Counted from the first letter of the stretch, positions 1 through 8,470 are shown. The stretch is 17,694 nucleotides of DNA from SIG607 sp045590395 (GCA_045590395.1 JAZNQX010000123.1:1-17694); one strand, 5' to 3'. The notes: generated by a model from the letters alone, not told the origin. Numbers and translations are program-made.

Positions 1-879
1 GAAGTTTTTGTTTGTGTTCTCGCTAAAATCCCTTTGCAGTCTTTTATCAAGCTGCTCCATACTTAATGCAGGCTTTAAATCAAGCTCACAGTAGTACTGC
101 TTTTTGCCTATATACCGCATATGCGCCGAGGCGCTTAGCACTAACGGGCCGCTTATACCGAAATGGGTGAAAAGCATTTCGCCCTGCTCTGAGAAAACAG
201 GCTTATTTTTGCCCTCTTCATAAACAGACAAAGCCACATTTTTAAGGGAAAGTCCCATAAGCTTAGTGCAAAAGCCCTCTTTAATACAAAGAGGAATAAG
301 GCTGGGACGAAGCTCATTTATACTGTGTCCTACCTTTTCCGCCATTACATAGCCGTCTCCCGTAGAACCTGTACCGCTATAGGATAATCCGCCTGTAGCA
401 AGAATAACCTTTTTGCAGTCTATTTTGTCACCCTTTTCGGTGAGCACACCTGTAACAGTGCCGTCGCTATGCAAAATTTCACTTGCTCTACCGTGAAGTA
501 CTGTGACCCCGTTTTTACGGGCACCCTTAAGCAAAGCGTCTGCAATATCCATCGCCTTGTCCGAAACAGGAAAAACGCGGTTTCCCCTTTCGGTTTTAAG
601 GGGCACACCCAAAGACTCTATGTAATCAATAGTATCTCCCGAATTAAAGGATTTAAAAGCGGAATATAAAAACTTGCTGTTGCTTCTTACATTGGCAATA
701 AGGGTATCCGTCGAGCAGTTGTTAGTAACATTACATCTGCCCTTACCCGTTACAAGAATTTTCCGACCTGTTCTTTCGTTTTTCTCAAGAACAGCTACTT
801 TTCTCCCCGTTTTTGCAGCAGTTGCCGCCGCCATAAGCCCTGCGGCGCCGCCGCCTATAACTACAACATCAAAACCCAT
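1..879 (-). CDS. NAD(P)/FAD-dependent oxidoreductase, BaiN/HI0933 family (C-terminus cut by window edge)
   Basis: The reading frame is open from an ATG at 879 to base 1, giving 293 codons with no stop, so the C-terminal part lies outside the window (family members are usually about 400 residues). The N-terminus has a Rossmann FAD-binding motif, VVVIGGGAAGL, at residues 5-15. The family signature GRKILVTGKGRCNVTN follows at about 38-53, and a later segment reads ATGGLSYSGTGSTGDGY. These mark the HI0933/YhiN/BaiN flavoprotein family, which is cytosolic and binds FAD. Databases often label it as a bile-acid 3-oxo-delta-4-reductase (BaiN) or 'aminoacetone oxidase', but the physiological substrate in most bacteria is unknown and nothing here points to bile acids. 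The start is one base past the stop of the upstream membrane-protein gene, with AAAGGA about 14 bases upstream, so it is probably translated from the same message. The family call is firm; the substrate is not inferred. Confidence 0.9.
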   Translation of the reverse strand, partial: MGFDVVVIGGGAAGLMAAATAAKTGRKVAVLEKNERTGRKILVTGKGRCNVTNNCSTDTLIANVRSNSKFLYSAFKSFNSGDTIDYIESLGVPLKTERGNRVFPVSDKAMDIADALLKGARKNGVTVLHGRASEILHSDGTVTGVLTEKGDKIDCKKVILATGGLSYSGTGSTGDGYVMAEKVGHSINELRPSLIPLCIKEGFCTKLMGLSLKNVALSVYEEGKNKPVFSEQGEMLFTHFGISGPLVLSASAHMRYIGKKQYYCELDLKPALSMEQLDKRLQRDFSENTNKNF

Positions 880-880
880 A

Positions 881-1414
881 CTAAAATCTCATTATCCTTT
901 TTATTTTTTCGTGAAGCCTTATTATATAAAGCCCACAAAGTCTTGCAAGGCATATATCGTAAAGTATAAAGGCGATATTGCCAACAGTATAAAGAATTAA
1001 AGCCGTATATTTGCCGAAATCGTCCACACTGTCCAACGGAATACCAAATATCTTTGCGAAAACAAAGTAAACCAGCGTAACGACCACATTAAATGTTAAA
1101 AGCTTTAAAATGTACTCTGCTACCCTGCTTTTTATACCCTCAAACACACTTTTTAAAATTGGATAATACCCGAAAAAGCAGACATACATAAGCTTTGCCT
1201 CAGGCTCGGCAAACAAAAGCACCAATAGAGAGGAAACAAAGTAGGTAGCAACTGCACCGGCTTTTGAAATCTCAACAAGAGGAAGTATTATAAGCGCACC
1301 GGCCACAGCAGGAACAGCATAGGTAAGATAAGGAAAATACGATGCTGCCATAAGTGCTGAAATCAGCGCGGATATGAGAGCGCAAAAAGTAATGTAAGAG
1401 GTTTTCTTTTTCAT
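881..1414 (-). CDS. Conserved polytopic membrane protein of unknown function
   Basis: This encodes 177 residues, very hydrophobic, with about five or six predicted membrane helices (roughly 7-26, 30-48, 52-70, 74-92, 103-122, 137-158) and a basic C-terminal tail (HEKIKRIMRF). A short motif, FFGYYPILK, at about 80-88 looks like a conserved loop or helix cap. The small size and helix count resemble an ECF-transporter S component, but I cannot assign a known S family and there is no Ala-rich EcfT-binding motif I would trust. The ATG at 1414 lies one base after the stop of the J-domain gene, with AAGGTG as ribosome binding site inside that gene's end, and the next gene starts one base after this stop. 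It is thus the third member of a tightly packed four-gene run (DUF5685, J-protein, this, flavoprotein). Function unknown. Confidence 0.8.
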   Translation of the reverse strand: MKKKTSYITFCALISALISALMAASYFPYLTYAVPAVAGALIILPLVEISKAGAVATYFVSSLLVLLFAEPEAKLMYVCFFGYYPILKSVFEGIKSRVAEYILKLLTFNVVVTLVYFVFAKIFGIPLDSVDDFGKYTALILYTVGNIAFILYDICLARLCGLYIIRLHEKIKRIMRF

Positions 1415-1415
1415 A

Positions 1416-2018
1416 TTAACAGCACCTTATAAGGTCGCCGCCCATACACTCACAGCAACAGTCAGCGCAAATAAGAGTCTGACAACAGTCACAGGCATCA
1501 GCACCGCCCATATTTGTTCCGCTTCTGTAGGGGTTACCGAAATTGCCCCGTCCCTGATGCTGAATTTTGCGATAAGCCTCAGCATATTCCGGATTAGTTG
1601 GGTCAAGTCTGCAGGCATTGGCAAAGCTTGAATAAGCACTGTCAAAATAACCGCGTCTGTACTGCACCATACCGCTTAAAAAATACCATTCAGCGCTACG
1701 CTTGTCAACAGGCACACCGTCAAGCACCACTTGTGCCTGGTCAATTTGTCCTCTGTTTATCATGTCTCTTATGTCTTTAAACTCGCCTGATGCGGTATAT
1801 CCGCCTTTACTGCCTGAACCTGTACCGCCTCTGCGCGAGTTCATAATAGCATCATAGGCTTCGTTTATTTCCTTCATTTTTTCTGCAGCAAGATCTGACA
1901 GCGGATTATCGGCATAATGGTCGGGATGGTACTTTCGGGCAAGTTCCCTGTACGCCTTTTTTATATCCTCATCACTTGCATTTTTATCTACGCCCAGAAT
2001 AGAATACGGATCTGTCAT
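1416..2018 (-). CDS. J-domain protein with TPR-like middle and Cys-rich C-terminal tail
   Basis: This encodes 200 residues. An N-terminal J domain spans about 3-62, beginning DPYSILGVDKNASDEDIKKA and carrying the HPD tripeptide at 31-33 that stimulates DnaK ATPase. A Gly/Ser-rich linker covers about 62-76. A helical TPR-like stretch follows at about 108-152 (WYFLSGMVQYRRGYFDSAYS, then ANACRLDPTNPEYAEAY). The last 25 residues hold ten cysteines (176, 178, 179, 184, 187, 188, 189, 191, 199, 200), including CDCC and CCCEC. It lacks the G/F region, the four CxxCxGxG zinc repeats and the client-binding domains of DnaJ proper, so it is a specialised J-protein and not the general DnaJ. The ATG at 2018 overlaps the upstream DUF5685 stop by four bases (ATGA), with GGAG eight bases upstream. 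The Cys tail probably binds metal or forms disulfides (inference). Its client is unknown. Confidence 0.88.
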   Translation of the reverse strand: MTDPYSILGVDKNASDEDIKKAYRELARKYHPDHYADNPLSDLAAEKMKEINEAYDAIMNSRRGGTGSGSKGGYTASGEFKDIRDMINRGQIDQAQVVLDGVPVDKRSAEWYFLSGMVQYRRGYFDSAYSSFANACRLDPTNPEYAEAYRKIQHQGRGNFGNPYRSGTNMGGADACDCCQTLICADCCCECMGGDLIRCC

Positions 2019-2860
2019 TTTTTCTTCTCCATTCGGTTAATTTCACTATTCATTGTGTCTTCAAGACCTACATAAATTATGTTGCCTAAAATATTTTTAA
2101 ACCTTTTAATGTCCAGTAGTTCAAAGGTTTTTTCAGCCTGATTTATAACTATATAAAGCTGTTCTTTAATTTTTTTCTTTGCTTCTTCCTCACTCATATT
2201 TTTAAGAGGATTAAAAGAATTCTTTTTAATATCTGTTTCTCTATCCACAAGACAGTCAAGCAGATAAATATATCTGCCAAGCAACATACCAAGATGGCTT
2301 AATACCTGCTGATTTTGTCTGTCATTACTGCACATAGCAAAAAGACGGGAAAGCATTTTACTGCTGGGACCAGCAGCTTCGTCAAGGGAGCAGTTTTTAT
2401 CCCTTTCCGCCGCATTTTGCTCTTTAATATATCCTGCCGCTATCATTTCAATCTCAGGATATTTAGTTTTTGCCTTTTTGAAGGCGCGGCTAAATAGCTT
2501 TGACAGTAAAAGGGCGACAAGCTTTTTTAAGCCTTTTTCATCATTTATATCATCTGAAAATTTATAGTAGCTAAGTATTATAAGCGCCGCAGAGGAGGTG
2601 GAAAAGGGGGCTTCTTCTTTACAATATGCGCATTTTTTAAGAGGATTGCACACACACTTTTTATTAACCGTACCCTCAAAGCCATCCTTTAAAGCAAGCT
2701 CCAGTAAAGCGGTAAAAGCAAAATCGTAATTTAAGGCGAAGCGTGTTATAAAGCCATAATCCTTACCTAACTTTTTACAAAGCGAACAATATACCGCCTT
2801 ATACATATCGTATTCCTTAACCCTCATTTCAGGTTTTGATATACGTATATAACCAAACAC
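2015..2860 (-). CDS. DUF5685 family protein
   Basis: This encodes 281 residues opening MFGYIRISKPEMRVKEYDMY, then YCSLCKKLGKDYG, the characteristic start of the DUF5685 family common in Clostridia. Visible cysteine motifs are CSLC at 25-28 and a CVC/CAYC cluster at 69, 71, 77 and 80, suggesting a metal site. The rest is mostly helical, with charged Lys/Glu-rich segments and no signal peptide, so it is probably cytosolic or membrane-peripheral. The start is a GTG at 2860; GGGGTGAGG directly upstream supports it and no better ATG is nearby. It is the first gene after a 70-base gap downstream of uvrA and is coupled by a four-base overlap to the Cys-rich J-protein. Biochemical function is unknown; the conserved pairing and the cysteines in both proteins hint at a joint role (inference). 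Confidence 0.82.
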   Translation of the reverse strand: MFGYIRISKPEMRVKEYDMYKAVYCSLCKKLGKDYGFITRFALNYDFAFTALLELALKDGFEGTVNKKCVCNPLKKCAYCKEEAPFSTSSAALIILSYYKFSDDINDEKGLKKLVALLLSKLFSRAFKKAKTKYPEIEMIAAGYIKEQNAAERDKNCSLDEAAGPSSKMLSRLFAMCSNDRQNQQVLSHLGMLLGRYIYLLDCLVDRETDIKKNSFNPLKNMSEEEAKKKIKEQLYIVINQAEKTFELLDIKRFKNILGNIIYVGLEDTMNSEINRMEKKK

Positions 2861-2930
2861 TTACCTCACCCCTTTACTTTATTTTACTTTATAAGCGCTC
2901 TTTTTGGTGAACAATTTATTAAATATTAAA
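2861..2930 (-). promoter_or_regulatory. uvrA to DUF5685 intergenic spacer, possible weak promoter
   Basis: This 70-base AT-rich spacer is the longest gap in the left block. On the minus strand it contains TTGTTC, then 15 bases, then TATAAA, which could be a weak sigma-A promoter with a short spacer. A small AGCGCT palindrome lies between them. I see no convincing rho-independent terminator after uvrA, so read-through from uvrA remains possible. This is a low-confidence reading. Confidence 0.25.
2864..2872 (-). promoter_or_regulatory. Ribosome binding site fixing the GTG start of the DUF5685 gene
   Basis: The minus strand reads GGGGTGAGG three bases before GTG at 2860; the AAGGGGTG core is about six bases away. 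There is no in-frame ATG near by, and the protein begins with the family-typical MFGYIR from this codon, so the GTG is the likely start. Confidence 0.6.
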
Positions 2931-5768
2931 CTAAAGCAGTTTTTTAAGGTAGGCTCCTGTAAAAGATTTACTGTTTTTTGCCACCTGCTCAGGTGTTCCT
3001 GATGCAACAATTTTTCCACCGCCGTCTCCCCCTTCGGGGCCTAAGTCTATGATATGGTCGGCGGTTTTTATAACATCAAGATTATGCTCAATTACAAGCA
3101 CCGTATTTCCAGCAATAACAAGTCTCTCAAGCACCTCTATAAGCCTGTGAACATCAGCAGTATGAAGCCCCGTTGTAGGCTCGTCAAGAATATATATGGT
3201 CTTGCCCGTGCTTCTCTTTGAAAGCTCGGTGGCAAGTTTAACACGCTGGGCCTCTCCGCCAGACAGGGTTGTGGCTGGCTGACCCAGTTTTACATAGCCA
3301 AGACCTACCTCATAAAGAGTTTTAATCTTTCGGTGTATTTTCGGTATGCTTTCAAAGAAATGCATACCCTCTTCAACCGTCATTTGGAGCACATCAGATA
3401 TGCTTTTACCCTTGTATTTTACAGATAGAGTTTCTTCATTATATCTTCTTCCCTCACAAACCTCACAAGGTACATAAATATCGGGTAAAAACTGCATTTC
3501 TATCTTTATAATACCGTCACCCTCGCAGGCTTCACATCTGCCACCCTTAACATTAAAGGAAAACCTACCCGGACCAAAGCCCTTCATTTTAGCATCCTTT
3601 GTTACGGCAAACAGTTCTCGTATATCATTAAATACACCTGTATAGGTGGCAGGGTTAGAGCGCGGTGTTCTGCCTATAGGTGACTGGTCAATATCTATTA
3701 CCTTGTCAAGATGCTCTATTCCCTCAATCTTTTTAAATTTTCCCCATACAGATTTTGCCTTGTTAAGCTTTGAAGAAAGATATCTGTAAATAATATCGTT
3801 AACAAGGGAGGATTTACCCGAACCCGAAACACCCGTAACACAGGTAAATGTGCCAAGAGGTATCTTTGCATTGATTTTCTTAAGGTTGTTTTCCTCAGCA
3901 CCATAAACCGTAAGGAAATTGCCGTTACCCTTTCTTCTTACCTTTGGAACAGGAATTTCCTTTGTTTTGCTCAGATACTGGGCGGTTATTGAGTCTTCAC
4001 ATTTATAAAGGCCCTCTACATCGCCCGAATATATTATTTCACCGCCGTGAACACCTGCACCGGGGCCGATATCAACTATATAATCAGCCTCTTTCATAGT
4101 GTCCTCGTCGTGCTCAACTACAATAAGGGTATTACCTAAATCGCGAAGATTTTTAAGTGCCTCAAGCAGACGGTCATTGTCCCTCTGATGAAGTCCGATA
4201 CTGGGCTCGTCAAGAATATACAGCACACCCGTAAGACCTGAGCCTATCTGGGTAGCAAGGCGTATACGCTGACTTTCTCCGCCTGACAGCGTTCCTGATG
4301 AGCGCGAAAGAGAAAGATAAGAAAGACCTACGCCGTTTAAAAATTCAAGACGCGCCTTAATTTCCTTTATAATAGGCCCTGCTATTTTCTGTTTTTGGTC
4401 ACTAAAACGAAGTTCCTTTAAAAGCTCAAGCTCTTCGGTTACCGAAAGACAGCAAAACTCCTCTATATTTTTGCCGTTCACCGTAACGCAAAGTGCCTCG
4501 GGCTTTAGCCTTGCACCCTTACAGGTAGAGCAAACGCTTTCACTCATATAGCTTTCTATTTCCCGTTTTGTATAGTCAGATTCGGTTTCACGGAATCGTC
4601 TTTCAAGGTTATTTACAACGCCCTCAAAGGTGCTTTTATAAATTCCTCCGCCCCATTCAATGAGCTTGTCAAAATCTATTTTTTCTCCCTTTGTACCGTA
4701 AAGCAAAGCATCCTTTTGCTCATCATTAAGGTCTTTAAAGGGGGTATCCATAGTAAAGCCGTAATGCCGTGCAACACCCTCAAAGTACATTCTGGCAATA
4801 CTGCCCCTTGAAAATGAGCCCTTGCTCTTAATATTCCAGCCCGAGCAGATAAAAACACCTTCATTAAGTGACAGATTCTCGTCCTCGATTATAAGGTCGG
4901 GGTTCACCTTCTGAAAACGGCCTATGCCCGAACAATCAGGACAGGCGCCTAAGGGATTATTGAAGGAAAAAAGCGTAGGAGTAAGCTCCGGAATACTCAG
5001 TCCGTGCTCGTCACAAGCATAATTTTGGGAGAAGTGCAGTTCCTCGCCGCCTATAACATCAATAAGAATTATTCCGTTTGCCAGCTTTGCCGCAGTTTCT
5101 ATACTGTCAGAAAGTCGGCTTTTAATATCCTCTTTTATAACAAGACGGTCTACCACAATTTCTATATGGTGCTTTATATTTTTGTCAAGAGTTATTTCTT
5201 CTGCCAAATCATACATATTGCCGTCTATTCTGACTCTCACAAAGCCTGATTTTTTGGCAGATTCCAGTTCTTTTTCGTGTCTGCCCTTTCTGCCTCTTAC
5301 AACGGGAGCAAGTACCTGAATTTTTGTGCCTTCCTCTAAAGTTAGTACCTTTTTAACTATCTGGTCGGTGGTCTGCTGTTTAATTTCCTTTTTACAAATA
5401 GGACAGTGCGGTGTGCCTACTCTTGCATAAAGAAGTCTTAAATAATCATAAATCTCGGTTACGGTACCAACGGTAGAACGGGGATTTTTAGAGGTTGTTT
5501 TCTGGTCGATGGATATGGCGGGAGAAAGTCCCTCTATGCTGTCCACATCAGGCTTATCCATTTGTCCCAAAAACATACGGGCATAGGAAGAAAGGGACTC
5601 AACATAACGACGCTGTCCCTCGGCATAAATAGTATCAAAAGCAAGGGAGGATTTACCCGAGCCTGAAAGCCCCGTAAAAACTATAAGCTTATCCCTTGGT
5701 ATTTCTACATCAATATTTTTAAGATTATGAACCCTTGCACCTTTAATGGTTATTTTTTCTAATGCCAT
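2931..5768 (-). CDS. uvrA: UvrABC excinuclease subunit A
   Basis: UvrA is the DNA-damage sensing ATPase of nucleotide excision repair; a UvrA dimer loads UvrB at lesions. The 945 residues match the usual length. Two ABC ATPase modules are visible: Walker A GLSGSGKS at 33-40 with signature LSGGESQRIRLA near 494, and Walker A GVSGSGKSS near 645 with signature LSGGEAQRVKLA near 834. Zinc modules include CPIC near 122, CPDC in the FSFNNPLGACPDC segment, CSTC, and the DNA-binding C-terminal finger CEAC...CEVC near 743-772. I choose ATG 5768 (MALEKITIKGARVHNLKNI) over the longer frame start at 5798, because AGAGGG lies six bases upstream and the extra ten residues overlap the preceding hydrolase gene. 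That gene ends ten bases before this start. uvrB lies two genes upstream, so both subunits come from one transcription unit. Confidence 0.98.
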   Translation of the reverse strand: MALEKITIKGARVHNLKNIDVEIPRDKLIVFTGLSGSGKSSLAFDTIYAEGQRRYVESLSSYARMFLGQMDKPDVDSIEGLSPAISIDQKTTSKNPRSTVGTVTEIYDYLRLLYARVGTPHCPICKKEIKQQTTDQIVKKVLTLEEGTKIQVLAPVVRGRKGRHEKELESAKKSGFVRVRIDGNMYDLAEEITLDKNIKHHIEIVVDRLVIKEDIKSRLSDSIETAAKLANGIILIDVIGGEELHFSQNYACDEHGLSIPELTPTLFSFNNPLGACPDCSGIGRFQKVNPDLIIEDENLSLNEGVFICSGWNIKSKGSFSRGSIARMYFEGVARHYGFTMDTPFKDLNDEQKDALLYGTKGEKIDFDKLIEWGGGIYKSTFEGVVNNLERRFRETESDYTKREIESYMSESVCSTCKGARLKPEALCVTVNGKNIEEFCCLSVTEELELLKELRFSDQKQKIAGPIIKEIKARLEFLNGVGLSYLSLSRSSGTLSGGESQRIRLATQIGSGLTGVLYILDEPSIGLHQRDNDRLLEALKNLRDLGNTLIVVEHDEDTMKEADYIVDIGPGAGVHGGEIIYSGDVEGLYKCEDSITAQYLSKTKEIPVPKVRRKGNGNFLTVYGAEENNLKKINAKIPLGTFTCVTGVSGSGKSSLVNDIIYRYLSSKLNKAKSVWGKFKKIEGIEHLDKVIDIDQSPIGRTPRSNPATYTGVFNDIRELFAVTKDAKMKGFGPGRFSFNVKGGRCEACEGDGIIKIEMQFLPDIYVPCEVCEGRRYNEETLSVKYKGKSISDVLQMTVEEGMHFFESIPKIHRKIKTLYEVGLGYVKLGQPATTLSGGEAQRVKLATELSKRSTGKTIYILDEPTTGLHTADVHRLIEVLERLVIAGNTVLVIEHNLDVIKTADHIIDLGPEGGDGGGKIVASGTPEQVAKNSKSFTGAYLKKLL

Positions 5769-5773
5769 ATTAT

Positions 5774-5779
5774 CCCTCT
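5774..5779 (-). promoter_or_regulatory. Ribosome binding site deciding the uvrA start
   Basis: AGAGGG on the minus strand sits five bases before ATG 5768. An upstream in-frame start at 5798 has no comparable site and would add ten residues (MAHIFFKRDN) absent from typical UvrA proteins. Confidence 0.7.
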
Positions 5780-6453
5780 TAAAAAAGATGTGAGCCAAAT
5801 TCTGCTACTTTATTAAAATCAGTTCTTCTTTGAGCCAAAAGCCAATCCATAAGGTCGGTACTTTCGTAGGCATAGTTAATGGCATCGTTATGCCCCATGC
5901 CCTCTAAAATTTTAAGTGTTGCATTTCCGCTATTTGCATTTACGGCTTTAACGCAAAGTTCTGAATATACAGGCGGTACTAAAGTGTCTTTATCTCCGTG
6001 AAAAGCGTATACGGGTGTAGTTTTTAAATTTTGCATACGCCAGGACATACCTCCGCCCGAAATAGGCGCAATACCTGCAAAAAAATTATTATAGGTAAGC
6101 CCCATCATCCAGGTGCCGAAACCACCCATACTGGAGCCTGTAATAGTTATTCTATCCTTTTTAATGCCGTATTCCTCAATAACAGTATCAATAATATTCT
6201 TTAAATCGGTCACAACATTATCCCATACTCTGTCAGCAGGACACTGGGGAGTAAGAATTACCGCATTATACTCTTTGCCTTCTTTTAAAAGCCGAGGTAT
6301 AGCGTGACGTTCAAGGTGAGAAAAATTTTCGCCTCTCTCCCCTGCACCGTGAAGATAAATAACTAAAGGAAGCTCATTATAACCACTTGGAAAATATATT
6401 CCGTAATTCATTTTAGTTTTTCCGCTATCATAAACCTTCTTAATAAAATTCAT
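5779..6453 (-). CDS. Alpha/beta hydrolase (esterase/dienelactone-hydrolase-like)
   Basis: This encodes 224 residues with the full alpha/beta hydrolase signature: oxyanion-hole motif YLHGAGERG at about 33-41, nucleophile elbow GSSMGG at 106-111 with Ser108, acid in HGDKDTLVP (Asp156), and His188 in GMGHND. There is no signal peptide, so it is cytosolic. The layout (short N-terminal strands, then HGAGERG, LTPQCP, GSSMGG) fits the phospholipase/carboxylesterase or prolyl-oligopeptidase-like predicted esterases that remove small acyl groups; the substrate cannot be read from sequence. The ATG at 6453 is two bases after the uvrB stop, with AGAGGAG eight bases upstream inside uvrB. The gene ends just before uvrA. 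It is therefore sandwiched within a uvrB-uvrA unit, which is not the usual arrangement. The catalytic triad is intact, so it should be active. Confidence 0.9.
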   Translation of the reverse strand: MNFIKKVYDSGKTKMNYGIYFPSGYNELPLVIYLHGAGERGENFSHLERHAIPRLLKEGKEYNAVILTPQCPADRVWDNVVTDLKNIIDTVIEEYGIKKDRITITGSSMGGFGTWMMGLTYNNFFAGIAPISGGGMSWRMQNLKTTPVYAFHGDKDTLVPPVYSELCVKAVNANSGNATLKILEGMGHNDAINYAYESTDLMDWLLAQRRTDFNKVAEFGSHLF

Positions 6454-6455
6454 TG

Positions 6456-8414
6456 TTATTCTCCTCTAAGCTTTTTAATTTTATCTCTAAGCATTGCGGC
6501 GTGTTCAAATTCAAGCAGTTTTGCGGCTTCCTTCATCTGTCGGGTTAGAATTTCTATTTCCTTTTCTTTCTCCGCCTTGGTAAGACGCTTATTCTTCTGC
6601 TTTGCTATACTGCTGCCCGAAATTTCAAGTATTTCTCTGACATCCTTAACAATGGTTTTGGGCACAATGCCGTGTTTCTCGTTATATTCTGTCTGAATTT
6701 TTCTTCGTCTTATGGTTTCGCTAATAGCCGCTTCCATACTGTTTGTCACACTGTCGGCGTACATTATTACCTTGCCGTTTTCGTTTCTGGCGGCGCGGCC
6801 TATGGTCTGTATAAGGGCAGACTCACTTCTAAGAAAGCCCTCTTTATCAGCATCAAGTATAGCAACAAGGCTTACTTCGGGTATGTCAAGACCTTCGCGA
6901 AGCAGATTTATACCTACAAGTACATCAAACTCGCCTTTACGTAAATCTCTTATAATCTCCATACGCTGGATTGTGTCAATATCGTGGTGCATATATTTTA
7001 CCTTTATAGACACATTGATAAGATAATCGGTAAGGTCTTCCGCCATCTTTTTGGTAAGGGTGGTAACAAGTACACGCTCCTTTTTTTCTACCCTCTCATT
7101 TATTTCGGAAATAAGGTCGTCAATTTGACCTTCACTCGGTCGCACCGAAATTTCTGGGTCTAAAAGTCCCGTAGGGCGTATTACCTGCTCTACTATGGCG
7201 GCAGAGCGCTCTCTTTCAAAGGGCGCCGGTGTAGCCGAAACAAACACCGCCTGATTTATATGAGAATAAAATTCATCAAAGTTAAGGGGGCGGTTATCAA
7301 AGGCAGAGGGCAGTCTGAAGCCGTATTCCACAAGGTTGGATTTTCTTGCAAAATCTCCGCCGTGCATACCCCTTACCTGAGGCAATGTAACGTGAGATTC
7401 GTCCACAAAAAGCACATAGTCATCAGGGAAATAATCAAGCAGTGTTGTGGGGGTACTGCCACGCTTTCTGCCCGATAAAACACCCGAATAATTTTCAATT
7501 CCCTTGCAGGTACCAACTTCTCTCAGCATTTCAACATCATACTCGGTACGCTGTCTTATTCGCTGTGCTTCAATAAGCTTTCCGTTTTCAATAAATTCCT
7601 TTTCCCTGTCATTCATTTCCTTTAAGATGTTTTCTATCCCCTTTTCCATCTTATCTTCGGAAATTATATAGTGTGAAGCAGGATATATAGCCACGTGGCT
7701 TAAGGTGTTTTTAATTTCACCTGTTACGGTGTTGATTTCACATATTCGGTCAATTTCATCACCGAAAAATTCTACCCTTATGGCATTTTCATAAGAGTAT
7801 GCAGGGTAAATATCAACGGTATCTCCGCGCACTCTGAATTTATTGCGAATGAAATTCAGGTCATTTCGCTCATACTGTAAGGTAATAAGCTTTCGGATTA
7901 GCGCGTCTCTTTCCTTCTGCATACCTGTGCGAAGTGATATAACCATTTCTCTATAATCAATAGGGTCGCCCAGAGTATATATGCAGGAAACCGAGGCAAC
8001 TATTATTACATCCCGTCGTTCAGATAACGCGCAGGTGGCACTGTGGCGAAGCTTGTCAATTTCGTCGTTTATTGCAGAGTCTTTTTCTATATAGGTATCA
8101 GTGCCGGGCAAATATGCCTCGGGCTGATAATAGTCGTAGTAGGAAACGAAATACTCAACCGCGTTTTCAGGAAAAAATTCGCGAAACTCAGAGCACAACT
8201 GTGCGGCAAGAGTTTTATTATGAGCGAGAACGAGGGTCGGGCGGTTCACATTTGCTATAATATTAGCCATTGTAAAGGTTTTTCCCGAGCCTGTAACACC
8301 TAAAAGAACTTGTTCTTTTAAGCCGTTTTTAAGACCGTTTGAAAGCTTCTCAATAGCTTCAGGCTGGTCACCTGTCGGCGCATAATTTGAATGTAAAATA
8401 AACTTATCCGGCAT
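6456..8414 (-). CDS. uvrB: UvrABC excinuclease subunit B
   Basis: UvrB verifies damage after loading by UvrA and recruits UvrC for dual incision. The 652 residues are full length. Visible features are Walker A GVTGSGKT at 39-46, the DNA-clamping beta-hairpin region YYDYYQPEAYLPGTDTYIEK at about 92-111, Walker B/DESH near 336, helicase motifs (GINLLREGLDIPEV, then TIGRAARNENG) in the C-terminal RecA-like half, and a C-terminal UVR domain (about 615-650, EFEHAAMLRDKIKKL) that contacts UvrC or UvrA. The ATG at 8414 is preceded by GAGAGGAG. It lies 56 bases after the larA stop, with no terminator in that gap. No SOS box of the GAAC-N4-GTTC type (LexA/DinR of Firmicutes) is visible upstream, so damage induction is not evident here. 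Confidence 0.98.
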   Translation of the reverse strand: MPDKFILHSNYAPTGDQPEAIEKLSNGLKNGLKEQVLLGVTGSGKTFTMANIIANVNRPTLVLAHNKTLAAQLCSEFREFFPENAVEYFVSYYDYYQPEAYLPGTDTYIEKDSAINDEIDKLRHSATCALSERRDVIIVASVSCIYTLGDPIDYREMVISLRTGMQKERDALIRKLITLQYERNDLNFIRNKFRVRGDTVDIYPAYSYENAIRVEFFGDEIDRICEINTVTGEIKNTLSHVAIYPASHYIISEDKMEKGIENILKEMNDREKEFIENGKLIEAQRIRQRTEYDVEMLREVGTCKGIENYSGVLSGRKRGSTPTTLLDYFPDDYVLFVDESHVTLPQVRGMHGGDFARKSNLVEYGFRLPSAFDNRPLNFDEFYSHINQAVFVSATPAPFERERSAAIVEQVIRPTGLLDPEISVRPSEGQIDDLISEINERVEKKERVLVTTLTKKMAEDLTDYLINVSIKVKYMHHDIDTIQRMEIIRDLRKGEFDVLVGINLLREGLDIPEVSLVAILDADKEGFLRSESALIQTIGRAARNENGKVIMYADSVTNSMEAAISETIRRRKIQTEYNEKHGIVPKTIVKDVREILEISGSSIAKQKNKRLTKAEKEKEIEILTRQMKEAAKLLEFEHAAMLRDKIKKLRGE

Positions 8415-8470
8415 GTTCTCACTCCTCTCTCTATTTAATTATTCTCTGCCATTTTACTCTGCAAATTCAC

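Noticed and set aside
674..1000. Plus-strand open frame of 108 codons
   Set aside because: It lies antisense across the flavoprotein start and the membrane-protein end, has low-complexity composition and no ribosome binding site; both minus-strand genes there are well supported.
1427..1645. Minus-strand 72-codon frame inside the J-protein gene
   Set aside because: It is an alternate frame of the TPR/Cys-tail coding region, with no homologous features of its own.
8400..8470. Possible LexA/SOS box before uvrB
   Set aside because: GAAC occurs at the uvrB start but no GTTC follows at the required four-base spacing.
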